Source of the DNA: Methanosarcina mazei S-6
GTDB lineage: Archaea > Halobacteriota > Methanosarcinia > Methanosarcinales > Methanosarcinaceae
Assembly: GCF_000970205.1 (NCBI RefSeq)
Contig: NZ_CP009512.1
Span: 992,001-1,056,000, forward strand
DNA: 64,000 nt
Direction: 5' to 3'
The notes under the pieces were generated by a model that saw only the letters and a program-made list of their open reading frames with translations, searched no databases and was not told the origin of the DNA. Positions 44,201 through 53,923 of this stretch are shown here, one piece after another. Positions within the stretch are counted from its first letter, which is position 1. The number at the start of each line of letters is the position of its first letter. The position numbers and the translations under genes were made by a program.

Positions 44201-44406
44201 GCGATGGCTTGCTCAATGGCATTAAAAGGGAGATGGAGATTAATTTTCTCCAGTGATTCCTGTAGATAATGCTTTAAAATTACCTCGCGGTAATCTTTGC
44301 GTTCGGGATTGTCTGAATCGGGGGCAATGTCAGGGCCATATAAAACATCCCAGCTATTATCTCGGAACCATTCGAGACAGAGTTGTTCTAATTGGTCTTC
44401 ATTCAT
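41248..44406 (-). CDS. hsdR: Type I restriction enzyme R subunit (HsdR)
   Basis: HsdR is the motor and nuclease subunit of a type I restriction system. It translocates DNA from an unmethylated recognition site and cuts it at a distance. The 1052-residue protein has the nuclease core [10 protein letters not shown]...[10 protein letters not shown] near residues 136-160, supplying the Asp and the Glu-x-Lys, and Walker A HTQGSGKS at 311-318. DEAH in [13 protein letters not shown] lies near 425-440, and later helicase motifs include [38 protein letters not shown] and [16 protein letters not shown]. It ends the hsdMSR operon and lies 10 bases after hsdS. Composition and codon use look more bacterial than in neighbouring archaeal genes. 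Confidence 0.95.
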   Translation of the reverse strand: MNEDQLEQLCLEWFRDNSWDVLYGPDIAPDSDNPERKDYREVILKHYLQESLEKINLHLPFNAIEQAIALVLKPESLDLITNNRAFHRLLLEGVPVEYRKDDETIHDRAFLIDFENIANNRFLAVNQFTIQGTKRPRRLDVVCFINGLPIAVLELKSPEDENVDIWDAFNQLQTYKDEISDLFVFNEALVVSDGYNARIGALTANKERFSPWRAVKNEDDKPLLEWQLETLVRGFFDREMLLDYIRFFVLFENDGGAIIKKIAGYHQFHAVREAVKATIIAAQDPKGVAEKRAKYGDEVVPGSKKAGVVWHTQGSGKSISMCCYAGKLLQQPEMNNPTLLVVTDRNDLDGQLFQTFSNAHELFKQTPVQANDRDELRQLLSERESGGIIFTTVQKFSPFEDEGAHPILNGRHNIVVISDEAHRSQYGHKGRFIKVKNKDGNVTGNKLVFGFSQYMRDALPNASFIGFTGTPIALEDKDTRSVFGDYVSIYDIQDAVDDGATVAIYYESRLAKLDLNHAEIERLSDQVEDIVEDEEDTSNREKTKGGWSRLEKLVGAEPRIRQVAADLVGHFEARTESIDGKAMIVAMSREICVHLYDAIVELRPDWHDTDPSKGTIKIVMTGSASDRELLQPHIYNKQTRKRLEKRFKDNNDPLKLVIVRDMWLTGFDVPCCHTMYIDKPMKGHNLMQAIARVNRVFKNKPGGLVVDYIGIANELKQALKTYTDARGRGEPTLRAEEAFSVLLEKMDVVHGLFHGFDYSEFVDQAYKLLVPASNHILGLDDGKKRFLDAVLAINKAYSLCGTLDEAKELRAEIAFFSAIKAAISKFTYVDKKRTQEEMNSALKQILDNAVIAEGVVDVFQLAGLEKPDIGLLSDEFLEDVRQMPYRNLAVELLEKLLKDNIKSKTSNNVVQEKKYSDRLEETLRKYNNRAIETAQVIEELIQMAKEFQEALKRNDELGLQPDEVAFYDALANNESAVRELGDEILKKIAVEITEKLRKSTIVDWQVRDSVRAKLRILVRRTLQRYKYPPDKAPEAIELVLKQAEALSNSWTN

Positions 44407-44416
44407 AGTTTAACCC

Positions 44417-45736
44417 CTATTCCTCCGCGAACTCGACGGCTTCAACGGATAGTTCACCGGAGAGGAGTTTGGGAAGAAGGAAATCACGAATTTTAGAGAG
44501 ATTATTATTCTCCGTACTGTTGAAAAATATTTTACTAACGATTGGCTCACCAACGTCATTAAATAATTTTATGACGTTTTTAGTTGGAAATGATGCAAAC
44601 ATATTTTTTAGGTCTTTCGATGTAACATGACCCAGGCCCGTTGTTTGCTTGTTTCTTGCAATTTCTATGAAACTTTTTTTGAAAAATTTAAGCAAGAAAA
44701 ATATAAACTCCTTTTCTTCCGCCTCTTGAGGAATTACTCGGAAGGTGTGTTGATTTAGCCATCCATTTCCACCTGTCCACAAAAAGATATCAATGGAGGT
44801 GTCTGGACTACCAGACCACGAAAATAATATTTCCCCGTTGTTTATTCGATATTTTTGATCGAATTCCTTTTTTGTAAATTCAGTTTGAGGTGTTATTCCA
44901 TATTTTAATTCCCTTATTTTTATAATGGGCAATCCTTCATGATTTGAAGAAAAATCCTCACTTTTGAAAGCCGCACCATTTATGTATTGAGCAAAATCAT
45001 AGAGTGATTTTACTTCCCACCCATCTGGAATCTCTCCCAATTCCGACTCCTGCATTGTGGAGGGAAACAGTTCGGCGGTGTTTTTGAGTTGTATGTAGTG
45101 TTCTGGCTGCTCGGCCTGTAATTGGTCTAACTCTTCATCGGTCTTGCCGGAGATGGCACTAATAGCGGCACGAGTTACACCATCAGAATCTTCACCGGCT
45201 TCAATGGCGGCGATTTTGGCTTTGACCGGATCAAAATCTACAAACCAGCTTTTGAAAATGGCTTGTGCCATTGCTTCGAGAGTATAGTTGATCTTGAGAT
45301 TGAGTTCTATTTTGTCGTCAATTTTGCCAAGTATTTCTGCGATTTTCGTCTCATAATTAATGCCAATATCTGAAACAAGAATGCTCGACAAATGGTTCCT
45401 GTTTAATGTCGGAACACCAGAACCAACATTAAATTGTTTGAAATCTATACTTTTTAGAAGATAGTAAACATAGCGAGGATGATGCCCTTTAAAATCTTTA
45501 ACCCATAATGTTGTATTTAGTGGCCAAAAATTTTCTGTGATGAATTGCCCCCCCCCAATACTGCCACTTCGACCAATAACTACTCCAGGAGCTTCAACTT
45601 TTGCTTCATCGTGATAGCCTCCTATCCCTGTTGAAGCAACGACAGGTACATTCCCATTTTTCCTATCGCTTGCCGGAAGGTCAAATCCTCTTTGAAGTAT
45701 GATAAACTCATTTAGAGCTATTGTTTTCTCAAACAT
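44417..45736 (-). CDS. hsdS: Type I restriction specificity subunit (HsdS) with a G9 tract
   Basis: HsdS recognises the DNA target for both methylation and cutting. I start it at ATG 45736, which overlaps the hsdM stop by eight bases (ATGTTTGA). The upstream frame lies inside hsdM. The 439 residues hold two target-recognition domains joined by conserved helices. The first has ALNEFIILQRGFDLPASDR and PGVVIGRSGSIGGG. The central helix is KIDDKIELNLKINYTLEAMA followed by FKSWFVDFDPVKAK. The second domain begins near DGWEVKSLYDFAQYING. Codons 61-63 are Gly-Gly-Gly encoded by nine consecutive G on the coding strand (45548-45556). The C-terminus is LLPKLLSGELSV, a usual HsdS signature. Confidence 0.94.
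   Translation of the reverse strand: MFEKTIALNEFIILQRGFDLPASDRKNGNVPVVASTGIGGYHDEAKVEAPGVVIGRSGSIGGGQFITENFWPLNTTLWVKDFKGHHPRYVYYLLKSIDFKQFNVGSGVPTLNRNHLSSILVSDIGINYETKIAEILGKIDDKIELNLKINYTLEAMAQAIFKSWFVDFDPVKAKIAAIEAGEDSDGVTRAAISAISGKTDEELDQLQAEQPEHYIQLKNTAELFPSTMQESELGEIPDGWEVKSLYDFAQYINGAAFKSEDFSSNHEGLPIIKIRELKYGITPQTEFTKKEFDQKYRINNGEILFSWSGSPDTSIDIFLWTGGNGWLNQHTFRVIPQEAEEKEFIFFLLKFFKKSFIEIARNKQTTGLGHVTSKDLKNMFASFPTKNVIKLFNDVGEPIVSKIFFNSTENNNLSKIRDFLLPKLLSGELSVEAVEFAEE
45548..45556. repeat. G9 homopolymer within hsdS
   Basis: Nine consecutive C on the plus strand (G on the hsdS coding strand) encode Gly61-Gly63. A tract of this length is prone to slippage. Loss or gain of one base would shift the frame inside the first recognition domain. 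Confidence 0.9.
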
Positions 45737-47459
45737 CGAAGCCCAACCCCGCCAAATTCTGTTTAATCTGAGCTTCCAGTTTCCTGCTTTCTTCAAACTG
45801 CTCTTTTAACTGGCTGGTGAGTACAGCCATTTTATCGGCAAATAATATACCATCGTCCTCCTCAGCTTCTGCGCCCACATAGCGGCCAGGGGTCAATACA
45901 AAGTCATTCTTTCGGATTAAGGCGAGATCAGCGGAGAAACAGAAACCTGCCTGGTTATTTTCTTCTGACCATTCTTGCTGCCAATTATGGAAGGTATCTG
46001 CGAGTTTCTGGATATCTTCATCTTTAAAATCCCGCAGTACGCGGTCTTTCATATAACCCAATTTGCGAGCATCAATAAACAGCACCTGGCCGCGGCGATC
46101 ACGCTTGCCATTTTTAGCATTCTTATCTTTGGTTAAAAACCAGATACATGCGGGGATTTGGGTGTTGGTAAAGAGTTGTCCCGGAAGTGCTACCATACAT
46201 TCCACCAGGTCTTGCTCGACAAGAGTTTTGCGAATTTCCCCTTCATTATTGGTGTTACTGCTCATGGAACCGTTAGCCAGTAAAAGCGCCATGCTGCCCG
46301 TGGGAGCCAGGTGGTACAGCATATGCAACATCCATGCGAAGTTGGCGTTACCCGTCGGTGGAGTAAGGATGCGTTTTTCGCCGTTGGTATTGATGGTCCA
46401 GCGCGGATCGTCGGCAAGCTTTTCGTGCCACCAGTCCTTCATATTAAAAGGCGGGTTGGTCATGACAAAGTCGGCTCGCAGGTCGGGGTGCTGGTCGTCT
46501 AAAAAGGAGTCAGCGTTCTTTTTGCCAAAATTAAAATCAATGCCACGAATGACCATGTTCATGGCAGCAAGCTTCCAGGTGGTGGGGTTGGATTCCTGCC
46601 CGTATACCGAAATTTGTTTTTTCTGTTCGGAAGCATTGTAATGTTTTACATTGGCGTGTTTTTCAATGAATTTGTCACTCGAAACAAAAAAACCGCCGCT
46701 GCCCATGGCTGGGTCGTACACACGGCCTTTGTAGGGCTCCAGCATTTCCACGATCAAAGTAACGATAGATTTGGGTGTATAATACTGGCCTCCCTGCTTG
46801 CCTTCGGCAAGGGCAAATTGGCCCAAAAAGTATTCGTAAACATGGCCGAGAATGTCTTTGGACTTAAGGTTAAGTTTTTCGCCGTTGTACTCGGGGTTAT
46901 TAAAACTGGTAAGGCTAAATTCATTGATCAGGCCAATAAGCTTGTCTGCATCCAATTGGTATTGGCTGATGCGGTTGAGAATGCCTTTGAGCTTTGGGTT
47001 GGCTTTTTCAATGTCATCGAATGCATTATCAATCAGCCATGACACGGATCTCAGTTTAACGTCTTCGCCCTGTTCGTCTTGCCAGATAACACTGCCAGTG
47101 GGAAGAGTAATTACATCTCTCAGTTTGTTCCAGCGGGCGGTTTTGGGTACCCAGAAAACATTTTTTTCGGTGTAGTAGTCACCAATTTCCAGCTCTTCTG
47201 CTATGGCTTGCTGGTAGGCTTCATCGCTGTCATAATCTTCGCGGGGCAGGTAATAGATATTGTCGTCATCGTCTTTTTGAAACAGCTCAGTAAGTTCTTG
47301 CTGGCGCTCTTCGAAGGCATCAGACACGTATTTAAGGAAAATAAGCCCTAACACCACATGTTTGTAATTGGCGGCATCCAGGTTAGAGCGCAGTTTGTCG
47401 GCAGCCCTCCAGAGCTGGTTATCGAGATCATTTAAAAATTGCTGTTCGATATCAATCAT
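45729..47459 (-). CDS. hsdM: Type I modification methylase subunit (HsdM)
   Basis: HsdM methylates adenine N6 in the recognition sequence with SAM, protecting the host. The 576-residue protein has the N-terminal helical domain (DLDNQLWRAADKLRSNLDAANYKHVVLGLIFLKYVSD), then QYYTPKSIVTLIVEM near 226-240. SAM motif I lies in DPAMGSGGFF at 249-258, and the catalytic NPPF is at 335-338. Later motifs include GQLFTNTQIPACIWFLTKD. The start at 47459 has a short AT-rich leader. It opens the operon, with hsdS overlapping its end. Confidence 0.96.
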   Translation of the reverse strand: MIDIEQQFLNDLDNQLWRAADKLRSNLDAANYKHVVLGLIFLKYVSDAFEERQQELTELFQKDDDDNIYYLPREDYDSDEAYQQAIAEELEIGDYYTEKNVFWVPKTARWNKLRDVITLPTGSVIWQDEQGEDVKLRSVSWLIDNAFDDIEKANPKLKGILNRISQYQLDADKLIGLINEFSLTSFNNPEYNGEKLNLKSKDILGHVYEYFLGQFALAEGKQGGQYYTPKSIVTLIVEMLEPYKGRVYDPAMGSGGFFVSSDKFIEKHANVKHYNASEQKKQISVYGQESNPTTWKLAAMNMVIRGIDFNFGKKNADSFLDDQHPDLRADFVMTNPPFNMKDWWHEKLADDPRWTINTNGEKRILTPPTGNANFAWMLHMLYHLAPTGSMALLLANGSMSSNTNNEGEIRKTLVEQDLVECMVALPGQLFTNTQIPACIWFLTKDKNAKNGKRDRRGQVLFIDARKLGYMKDRVLRDFKDEDIQKLADTFHNWQQEWSEENNQAGFCFSADLALIRKNDFVLTPGRYVGAEAEEDDGILFADKMAVLTSQLKEQFEESRKLEAQIKQNLAGLGFDV

Positions 47460-47856
47460 TATTAATGCCTTCCGTTATTCAATTGTGAATCAATTTGATA
47501 AAACAGTGCAGTAATTAGTTTATCAACATTTATAAATAGAGATATTAGCCATAAATGGCACTTCGGCCCTTAAAGTTGGTGTTTTTCAGCGCTTTAAATT
47601 TGCTGAACTATACACCGAATATTGTATCTTGGCCGTTGTATGACCTGATTTAAAATTGTATAAACTTAATAAATCTTAATTCAAAATACTGATTTTGATA
47701 TAAAACATTTACTAAAATTTGCCTGACTCTTTTCAATTAGCGGCGGCTCAAATTTTATACATCCTCTTTTATTTTTTGTAATAGGTAGTATAATTACGAG
47801 TTTATTTGCTTTCCCTAAGCTTAAATAACTTAAGTGTAATCTCCTCAGGGATTGGC
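47460..47856. other. Intergenic region upstream of the hsd operon and the MBL gene
   Basis: No gene is supported. It must hold both divergent promoters. Sequence near 47630-47720 has short dispersed repeats of taaaaattgtataaacttaat and ttaattcaaaat. No convincing tRNA, integrase site or direct flanking repeat marks an edge of the imported hsd block here. Confidence 0.35.
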
Positions 47857-48876
47857 GTGATTTCTAAAAAACTTATTGACCTTGGAGTGCTTGCGCTCAG
47901 GCAACGCAACTCGCGAGGTACTTTTAAACCCCACATTTCCATCCGTTTCCGGGACAATGCAGGAGATTTACGTACCTTTTCCATTGATACGACCCGGACT
48001 CCGGGAAAACACCCCCAGCCCGATGCTTATCTCATCACACATGCTCACTCCGACCATCACGGAAAATCAGCCATGCTCTCCCCCAGGGCGGTCTGTACGG
48101 ACAAAACGGCAGCAGCTCTTGAAATCAGGCACGACAAAAAATACGTGGGCAGCACATGCAGACTGGGAGATGAAATTGAAATCGAAGGGACAGTGGTAAA
48201 GACTTACCCGACGGAGCATACTGCCGGTGCAGCTGCTTTTTTTTGGGAGAACGATGTAGGGACAAGAATTCTGGTCACAGGGGACGTTAAAGACGCCAGC
48301 AAGCTCCCTCCGTGTGATGTCCTTATCACCGAGGCTAACTACGGCGATCCTGAAGACCCGTCGTGTCACTTTGCAGATGATCTTGACAGCATGAAATGCG
48401 CCCTCTTTGAGAGCGGCCCCGTAGCCTTTGGAGCTTATGAGTTCGGAAAAGCACAGCGTGCGGTTGAACTGATGAGAGGCTTTGGATACAATGGAGCGAT
48501 CCGGATGGAAGCAAGGGTAAGAGCGCTTACCAGGAGCATGCTTGAGGACGCTGGAGAACTTGCAGGGCTTGAATCCGAAGGAGATGATGAAGTTTTCGTT
48601 GTGGCTCCCTGGGAACTTGACAGGCTCCCATGGAACGTGAAAAAATATGTATTGAGTTGCCGGGCAGATTATTCCTATCCGATTATTAAAATAAGCGACC
48701 ACCTTGATGCCTGCGGGCTTGAGGCTATGGTCAGAAAACTCAATCCCGAAGTCACGGTTGTTTACCACCCTGGAGGGCACAGACCCTCAAAATTTTCAAA
48801 ACATTTAAATTCTATAGGGATCGATTCGATATCAATAGATCAGATCGGTAATGTTTTAAGCAATGAATTTATTTAA
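47857..48876 (+). CDS. Metallo-beta-lactamase fold exonuclease-like protein
   Basis: A 339-residue protein of the MBL superfamily, similar to archaeal exonuclease-type members. I start it at GTG 47857 with caggga seven bases upstream. A TTG at 47806 also lies in frame, but its first 17 codons look unrelated. The active-site His cluster is in YLITHAHSDHHGKS near residues 56-69. Later ligands appear in KTYPTEHTAGAAAFF, VTGDVK and HPGGHRPS near the C-terminus. The short cap between (FVVAPWELDRLPWNVKKYVLSCR) resembles that of the SNM1/exo branch rather than the CPSF type. Nucleic acid processing is likely but unproven. Confidence 0.72.
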   Translation: MISKKLIDLGVLALRQRNSRGTFKPHISIRFRDNAGDLRTFSIDTTRTPGKHPQPDAYLITHAHSDHHGKSAMLSPRAVCTDKTAAALEIRHDKKYVGSTCRLGDEIEIEGTVVKTYPTEHTAGAAAFFWENDVGTRILVTGDVKDASKLPPCDVLITEANYGDPEDPSCHFADDLDSMKCALFESGPVAFGAYEFGKAQRAVELMRGFGYNGAIRMEARVRALTRSMLEDAGELAGLESEGDDEVFVVAPWELDRLPWNVKKYVLSCRADYSYPIIKISDHLDACGLEAMVRKLNPEVTVVYHPGGHRPSKFSKHLNSIGIDSISIDQIGNVLSNEFI

Positions 48877-49032
48877 GTCGCTGAAACTCAGTCCTAAAAA
48901 TTTAATTCTAAAAATTTAAATATGATGATCTAAATCTGATGATCTAAATCTGGTAATCCGGTTTTAACCTTTTTAACTTCAGTTAATAATATATCCCCGG
49001 GAAGATAATTGTCGTTCAGGAGAGAATACAGG

Positions 49033-49446
49033 TTGAGCAAACAAAGCCCAAAATCAAAGTCCAGGAAGGAGTTAACAAAAGCTGCCGAGGCTTCCATAGA
49101 AGGTACTGCAGCCGATGTTGAAGTTCCTGAAAAAAAGAGCTTTATCAAACAGCTGACCCCTGAAGAGAAGCAGAAAGCTCACAGGGAAGGAATTATAAAA
49201 ACTATTGTTTCTTCAATACTCGGAATACTTGCCGGGTTAATACTCTACAGCCAGTACGGTACAGGCGAAGACAGGATGTGGTATGCTATACTCATGATCG
49301 TAATAGGAATAACGTATTACGTCCAGAAGCTTATATATCCGTCTCTTAAGATAAATGTAAAGGAATTCAAGTTTAAAGACTGGTTTTATGTCGAATTCAT
49401 GGTTATTGACTTCTTCCTTGTAACCTGGACTCTGCTCCTGAATTAA
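49033..49446 (+). CDS. Archaeal EMC6-like three-helix membrane protein
   Basis: A 137-residue protein with a basic soluble N-terminus of about 45 residues (SKQSPKSKSRKELTKAAEAS...) and then LTPEEKQKAHREGIIKTIVSS. Three membrane helices follow: TIVSSILGILAGLILYSQY, WYAILMIVIGITYYVQKLI and FYVEFMVIDFFLVTWTLLL. The layout resembles archaeal homologues of EMC6, a subunit of a membrane-protein insertase. I start it at TTG 49033 because aggagagaa lies nine bases upstream. A TTG at 49009 is also open. The assignment is by resemblance, not by an identifiable catalytic motif. A strong hairpin follows the gene. Confidence 0.55.
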   Translation: MSKQSPKSKSRKELTKAAEASIEGTAADVEVPEKKSFIKQLTPEEKQKAHREGIIKTIVSSILGILAGLILYSQYGTGEDRMWYAILMIVIGITYYVQKLIYPSLKINVKEFKFKDWFYVEFMVIDFFLVTWTLLLN

Positions 49447-49457
49447 AAAAATCTTCT

Positions 49458-49512
49458 CCCGGGTTTCAGAAAAGGCTTTTATAAAAAAAGAGAACCTTTT
49501 ACCCGGGCTCTT
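49458..49512 (+). terminator. Two-stem hairpin after the EMC6-like gene
   Basis: CCCGGGT at 49458-49464 pairs with ACCCGGG at 49501-49507, and an inner AAAAGG/CCTTTT pair extends the stem. It begins 11 bases after the stop at 49446, with ctcttttg on the 3' side. Confidence 0.65.
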
Positions 49513-49790
49513 TTGCTATTGATTTTATTTTTATTTTTATGTGTAAATCCTTTCCACGGTGACATTTCATGCCTGCAGCATTCCAACGTTTCATATACCA
49601 GATCAGGCATTTCATAACCGGGATTGAATAAGAAAAAGAACTCACAAAACTGAAATCAAATGACTGAGCCATATTATGGAATTCACAGTGGCTTACCTGT
49701 GTAAGCCCACATTACTGAACTAATTTATGTTTTCCACATTGCTGAATTACTTACACTTATCCAATCAAAAACGTAATTCCGGGGACTAAT
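49513..49790. other. Intergenic region before ABCE1
   Basis: No gene is seen. A short palindromic segment gtggcttacctgtgtaagcccac lies near 49688-49710 and could form a stem (gtggctta/taagccac). The last bases before the start (ccggggactaat) give a ribosome binding site. Confidence 0.45.
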
Positions 49791-51557
49791 ATGAGAATAG
49801 CTATACTTAACAAAGACAGGTGCCAGCCCAGAAGGTGCAGCAAGGAGTGCGAAAAGTACTGTCCCAGAGTCAGGACAGGAGATGAGACCATTGTTTTTGA
49901 GGCAGACGGAAAGCCGGTCATCTCCGAGGAACTCTGTGTGGGCTGTGGAATATGCGTCAACAAATGTCCTTTCGAAGCCATTATGATCATAGGGCTCCCT
50001 GAAGCCCTGCAGGAACCAACTCACAGGTACGGACCAAACGGTTTTGCCCTTTTCGGGCTTCCGGTACCCAGGACAGGAAAAGTAACCGGTATTCTGGGAC
50101 CTAACGGTATAGGAAAAAGTACTTCGGTCCAGATCCTCTCAGGAGCCCTGGTCCCCAATTTCGGGAAGGGAAAAGGAGACTGGGACACTGTACTCGAGCA
50201 TTATGCCGGAACTGCGCTTCACGACTATTTCAAGGACGTTGTGGATGGGAGGGTAAAGGTTTCCCAGAAGCCCCAGTATGTTGACCTCATTCCCAGAGCC
50301 TTCAAAGGAAAAACCTCTGAGCTGCTTGAGAAAACCGATGAAAGAGGCGTTCTGGACGAGCTTATCGACCATCTTGGCCTGAGAAGTGTTATAGGAAGAA
50401 ATATTACCGAATTGAGCGGTGGAGAACTGCAGAGGGTTGCTATTGCTGCCTGTGCGGCAAGAGATGCTCAGTTCTATTTCTTTGACGAAATAAGCCCTTA
50501 TCTTGATATTTACCAGAGGATCAACGCAGCTCGCCTTATCCAGGAAATTTCAAAGGACAGGGCAGTACTTGTGGTCGAGCACGACCTTGCACTTCTTGAT
50601 ATGCTTACAGATGTAATTCACATAGCTTACGGTGAACCCGCAGGCTTTGGTGTGGTTACTCTTCCGAAAAGTGTGCGTGTGGGGATTAACCAGTACCTTA
50701 AAGGCTACCTCCCTGAAGAAAACATAAGGATTCGCCCTGAATCCATCAAGTTTGAGATCCATCCTCCAAGGGAAGATGCCCAGTTCAGGTCCATGATTTC
50801 CTTTAACGGTTTCTCAAAGAAGTTTGGGGACGGATTCTCCCTCAAAGCCACAGGAGGAAACCTGCGTGAAGGCGAGGTGCTCGGGATAGTTGGTCCTAAT
50901 GGGATAGGGAAATCAACTTTCGTAAAAGTTCTGGCGGGTGAAATAAAGCCCGACGAAGGAGACCCGGGAATCGAGGTAAAAATCTCCTACAAGCCCCAGT
51001 ACATCAAAGCCGATATTCCTTTGAGTGTCCAGGACTTCTTAAGGGGCATTTCAAAGCAGTTCGGAAGCAGTTATTATGAGGTTGAGATCTCAAACCCTCT
51101 CCAGCTTGAGAAAATTTACGACAGCCTGCTTACAGACCTCAGTGGTGGGGAACTTCAGAGGGTAGCAGTTGCTGCCTGCCTTTCCCAGGAAGCAGACCTC
51201 TATATTCTTGACGAGCCGAGCGCCCACCTTGATGTTGAGCAGCGTTCCATGGTCACCAAAGTCATCAACCGTTTTGCCGAAAACAACCAGAAAACCGCTC
51301 TGGTGGTTGATCACGATATTTACATGATAGATATGCTCAGCCAGCGTCTCCTTGTTTTTGAAGGAGAACCCTCAGTTTACGGTGAAGCCCACGGTCCTTT
51401 CAGCATGGAAGGCGGCATGAACAGGTTCCTGAAAAACCTCGGCATAACCTTCCGAAGGGATGAAGAAACAAGGCGTCCCCGTGTAAACAACCTTGGCTCA
51501 AGGCTTGACCGGGAGCAGAAAGAAAGTGGAAACTATTATTATTCTGCTAAGGAGTGA
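49791..51557 (+). CDS. Ribosome recycling ATPase ABCE1/RLI
   Basis: ABCE1 splits ribosomal subunits after termination and is almost universal in archaea. The 588-residue protein starts with an iron-sulfur domain: Cys 11, 16, 20, 24 and 49, 52, 55, 59 bind two 4Fe-4S clusters. Then come twin ABC domains, each with Walker A GPNGIGKST and signature LSGGELQRVA(I/V)AAC. Walker B strands read FYFFDEISPYLD and LYILDEPSAHLD, with the hinge segments between. The length and order match the family. The start at 49791 follows ccgggga about eight bases upstream. Confidence 0.97.
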   Translation: MRIAILNKDRCQPRRCSKECEKYCPRVRTGDETIVFEADGKPVISEELCVGCGICVNKCPFEAIMIIGLPEALQEPTHRYGPNGFALFGLPVPRTGKVTGILGPNGIGKSTSVQILSGALVPNFGKGKGDWDTVLEHYAGTALHDYFKDVVDGRVKVSQKPQYVDLIPRAFKGKTSELLEKTDERGVLDELIDHLGLRSVIGRNITELSGGELQRVAIAACAARDAQFYFFDEISPYLDIYQRINAARLIQEISKDRAVLVVEHDLALLDMLTDVIHIAYGEPAGFGVVTLPKSVRVGINQYLKGYLPEENIRIRPESIKFEIHPPREDAQFRSMISFNGFSKKFGDGFSLKATGGNLREGEVLGIVGPNGIGKSTFVKVLAGEIKPDEGDPGIEVKISYKPQYIKADIPLSVQDFLRGISKQFGSSYYEVEISNPLQLEKIYDSLLTDLSGGELQRVAVAACLSQEADLYILDEPSAHLDVEQRSMVTKVINRFAENNQKTALVVDHDIYMIDMLSQRLLVFEGEPSVYGEAHGPFSMEGGMNRFLKNLGITFRRDEETRRPRVNNLGSRLDREQKESGNYYYSAKE

Positions 51558-51730
51558 CCTCTTAAGAGCCAGTTTGCCAGGGAATGATCCTGCAAAAGCC
51601 TGCTGTTCCAGATTATGAAATGCTTTAAGGTTTACTCAATGAAAACCTCAACCTTTTCAGGGGAACAGCTCCGGCATTTGCACTGCGGTTTCAAAATAGT
51701 TTTATCTTATGTGTGAGTTTCTGATTTTCA

Positions 51731-53923
51731 ATGAAGATAGAAAGCCTCGACCTGCCCGATGAAATAAAGCGCTTTTACGAAAACTCCGGGATTCTTGAAC
51801 TTTATCCGCCACAGGCAGAAGCTGTTGAGAAAGGCCTGCTTGAAGGAAAAAACCTGCTTGCTGCAATTCCTACGGCTTCGGGAAAGACTCTTCTTGCCGA
51901 GCTTGCGATGTTGAAGTCTGTGCTTAATGGAGGAAAGGCACTCTATATCGTGCCCCTGAGAGCTCTTGCTTCCGAGAAATTCAGGCGGTTTCAGGAATTT
52001 TCCGTACTGGGCATGAGGGTCGGGATTTCAACAGGAGACTACGACAGGCGAGACGAAGGGCTCGGCATAAATGATATTATTGTTGCAACCTCTGAAAAAA
52101 CAGATTCCCTGCTCAGGAACGAGACTGCCTGGATGCAGGAGATCTCTGTTGTTGTGGCAGATGAAGTTCACCTTATTGATTCTCCAGACAGGGGTCCGAC
52201 GCTTGAAATCACCCTTTCAAAGCTCAGGCGAATGAACCCTTCCTGTCAGGTCCTTGCACTTTCGGCAACAGTAGGAAATGCCGATGAGCTTGCAGCCTGG
52301 CTTGATGCCGAACTTGTATTAAGCGAGTGGAGGCCCACCGACCTTATGGAAGGGGTGTTTTATAACGGGATTTTTTACTGCAAGGATAAGGAGAAGCCTG
52401 TTGGGCAGCCAACAAAAGATGAGGCAGTAAACCTGGTTCTCGATACTATAAAGGAAGGAGGACAGTGCCTTGTTTTCGAGAGCAGCAGGAAGAACTGCAT
52501 GGGTTTTGCAAAAAAAGCAGTTTCTGCAGTAAAAAAGACTCTTTCTAATGAAGACCGTGAAACTCTTGCAGGCATTGCTGACGAGATCATTGAAAACAGT
52601 GAAACCGATGTTTCATCAGTTCTTGCCACCTGTGTCCGTTCAGGGACAGCATTCCACCACGCAGGCCTTACAACGCCTTTGAGGGAGCTTGTAGAAAACG
52701 GCTTTCGTGAAGGGCGTATAAAAATTATTTCAAGCACTCCTACCCTTGCAGCAGGGTTGAACCTTCCTGCCAGGCGTGTGATAATAAGGAGTTACCGGCG
52801 TTACTCTTCAGATTCGGGCATGCAGCCAATCCCGGTACTTGAATACAAGCAGATGGCAGGAAGGGCAGGGAGGCCGAGGCTTGACCCTTACGGAGAAGCT
52901 GTCCTGCTTGCAAAGTCTTACGAGGAGTTTGTCTTCCTTTTCGAAAAATACATCGAAGCCGGAGCTGAAGATATATGGTCCAAGCTGGGTACGGAAAATG
53001 CCCTCAGGACGCATATACTTTCTACGATCTCGAACGGGTTTGCCCGGACAAGGGAAGAACTCATGGATTTCCTCGAGGCAACATTTTTCGCTTTCCAGTA
53101 CTCAAACTTCGGGCTCTCCGCGGTTGTGGACGAATGCCTGGACTTTTTGAGGCGGGAAGGTATGCTTGAAAAAGACCCCGATGCCCTTGTTTCCACGGTT
53201 TTCGGAAAACTCGTATCAAGGCTCTACATCGACCCTCTCTCTGCAGCTCTTATTGCAAAGGGCTTGAGGGAAGCAGGTACCCTTACCGAGCTTACCCTTC
53301 TGCACCTGATATGCAGCACTCCGGATATGCGTCTTATGTATATGCGGAGCCAGGACTACCAGGAAGTCAACGACTACGTAATGGCTCACGCAGGCGAGTT
53401 TTCAAAGGTTCCGAATCCCTTCAATATCGCCGAGTACGAGTGGTTCCTTGGTGAGGTAAAGACCTCTCTCCTTCTGATGGACTGGATACATGAGAAGCCT
53501 GAAAACGAGATCTGTCTGAAGTTCGGGATAGGGGAAGGTGATATCCATGCAACTGCAGATATTGCCGAATGGATAATGCATGTTACAGCCCAGCTTGCAG
53601 GACTTCTCGACCTTAAAGGTGCAAAAGAAGCCTCAGAACTGGAAAAGAGGATCAGGTATGGAGCAGCCCCGGAACTTATGGACCTGCTTGATATCAGAAG
53701 TGTGGGGCGCGTGAGAGCAAGAAAACTTTATGAGGCAGGCTTTAAGTCCACAGCTGAACTCGCAGCAGCTTCTCCTGAACATATAGCCGTACTTGTAGGA
53801 CCAAAGATTACTGAAAGGATTTTCAAGCAGATCGGACGTAGAGAAGCGGTATCTGAATTTTCTGATATTGAGCCTCTGGAAAAAGGTTCTTCCGATGGGC
53901 AGAGGACAATTAGTGATTATTGA
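51731..53923 (+). CDS. hel308: Superfamily 2 helicase Hel308
   Basis: Hel308 is an archaeal 3'-5' DNA helicase for repair at stalled forks. The 730-residue protein has motif Q/I with [16 protein letters not shown] at residues about 43-58, DEVH in [16 protein letters not shown] near 142, motif [12 protein letters not shown] near 175, motif [12 protein letters not shown] near 248, and motif [15 protein letters not shown] near 376. A winged-helix and a ratchet domain follow, ending in a helix-hairpin-helix region [22 protein letters not shown] near 656-677. The size agrees with the family. The start at 51731 sits in an AT-rich leader without a strong site. Confidence 0.95.
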   Translation: MKIESLDLPDEIKRFYENSGILELYPPQAEAVEKGLLEGKNLLAAIPTASGKTLLAELAMLKSVLNGGKALYIVPLRALASEKFRRFQEFSVLGMRVGISTGDYDRRDEGLGINDIIVATSEKTDSLLRNETAWMQEISVVVADEVHLIDSPDRGPTLEITLSKLRRMNPSCQVLALSATVGNADELAAWLDAELVLSEWRPTDLMEGVFYNGIFYCKDKEKPVGQPTKDEAVNLVLDTIKEGGQCLVFESSRKNCMGFAKKAVSAVKKTLSNEDRETLAGIADEIIENSETDVSSVLATCVRSGTAFHHAGLTTPLRELVENGFREGRIKIISSTPTLAAGLNLPARRVIIRSYRRYSSDSGMQPIPVLEYKQMAGRAGRPRLDPYGEAVLLAKSYEEFVFLFEKYIEAGAEDIWSKLGTENALRTHILSTISNGFARTREELMDFLEATFFAFQYSNFGLSAVVDECLDFLRREGMLEKDPDALVSTVFGKLVSRLYIDPLSAALIAKGLREAGTLTELTLLHLICSTPDMRLMYMRSQDYQEVNDYVMAHAGEFSKVPNPFNIAEYEWFLGEVKTSLLLMDWIHEKPENEICLKFGIGEGDIHATADIAEWIMHVTAQLAGLLDLKGAKEASELEKRIRYGAAPELMDLLDIRSVGRVRARKLYEAGFKSTAELAAASPEHIAVLVGPKITERIFKQIGRREAVSEFSDIEPLEKGSSDGQRTISDY

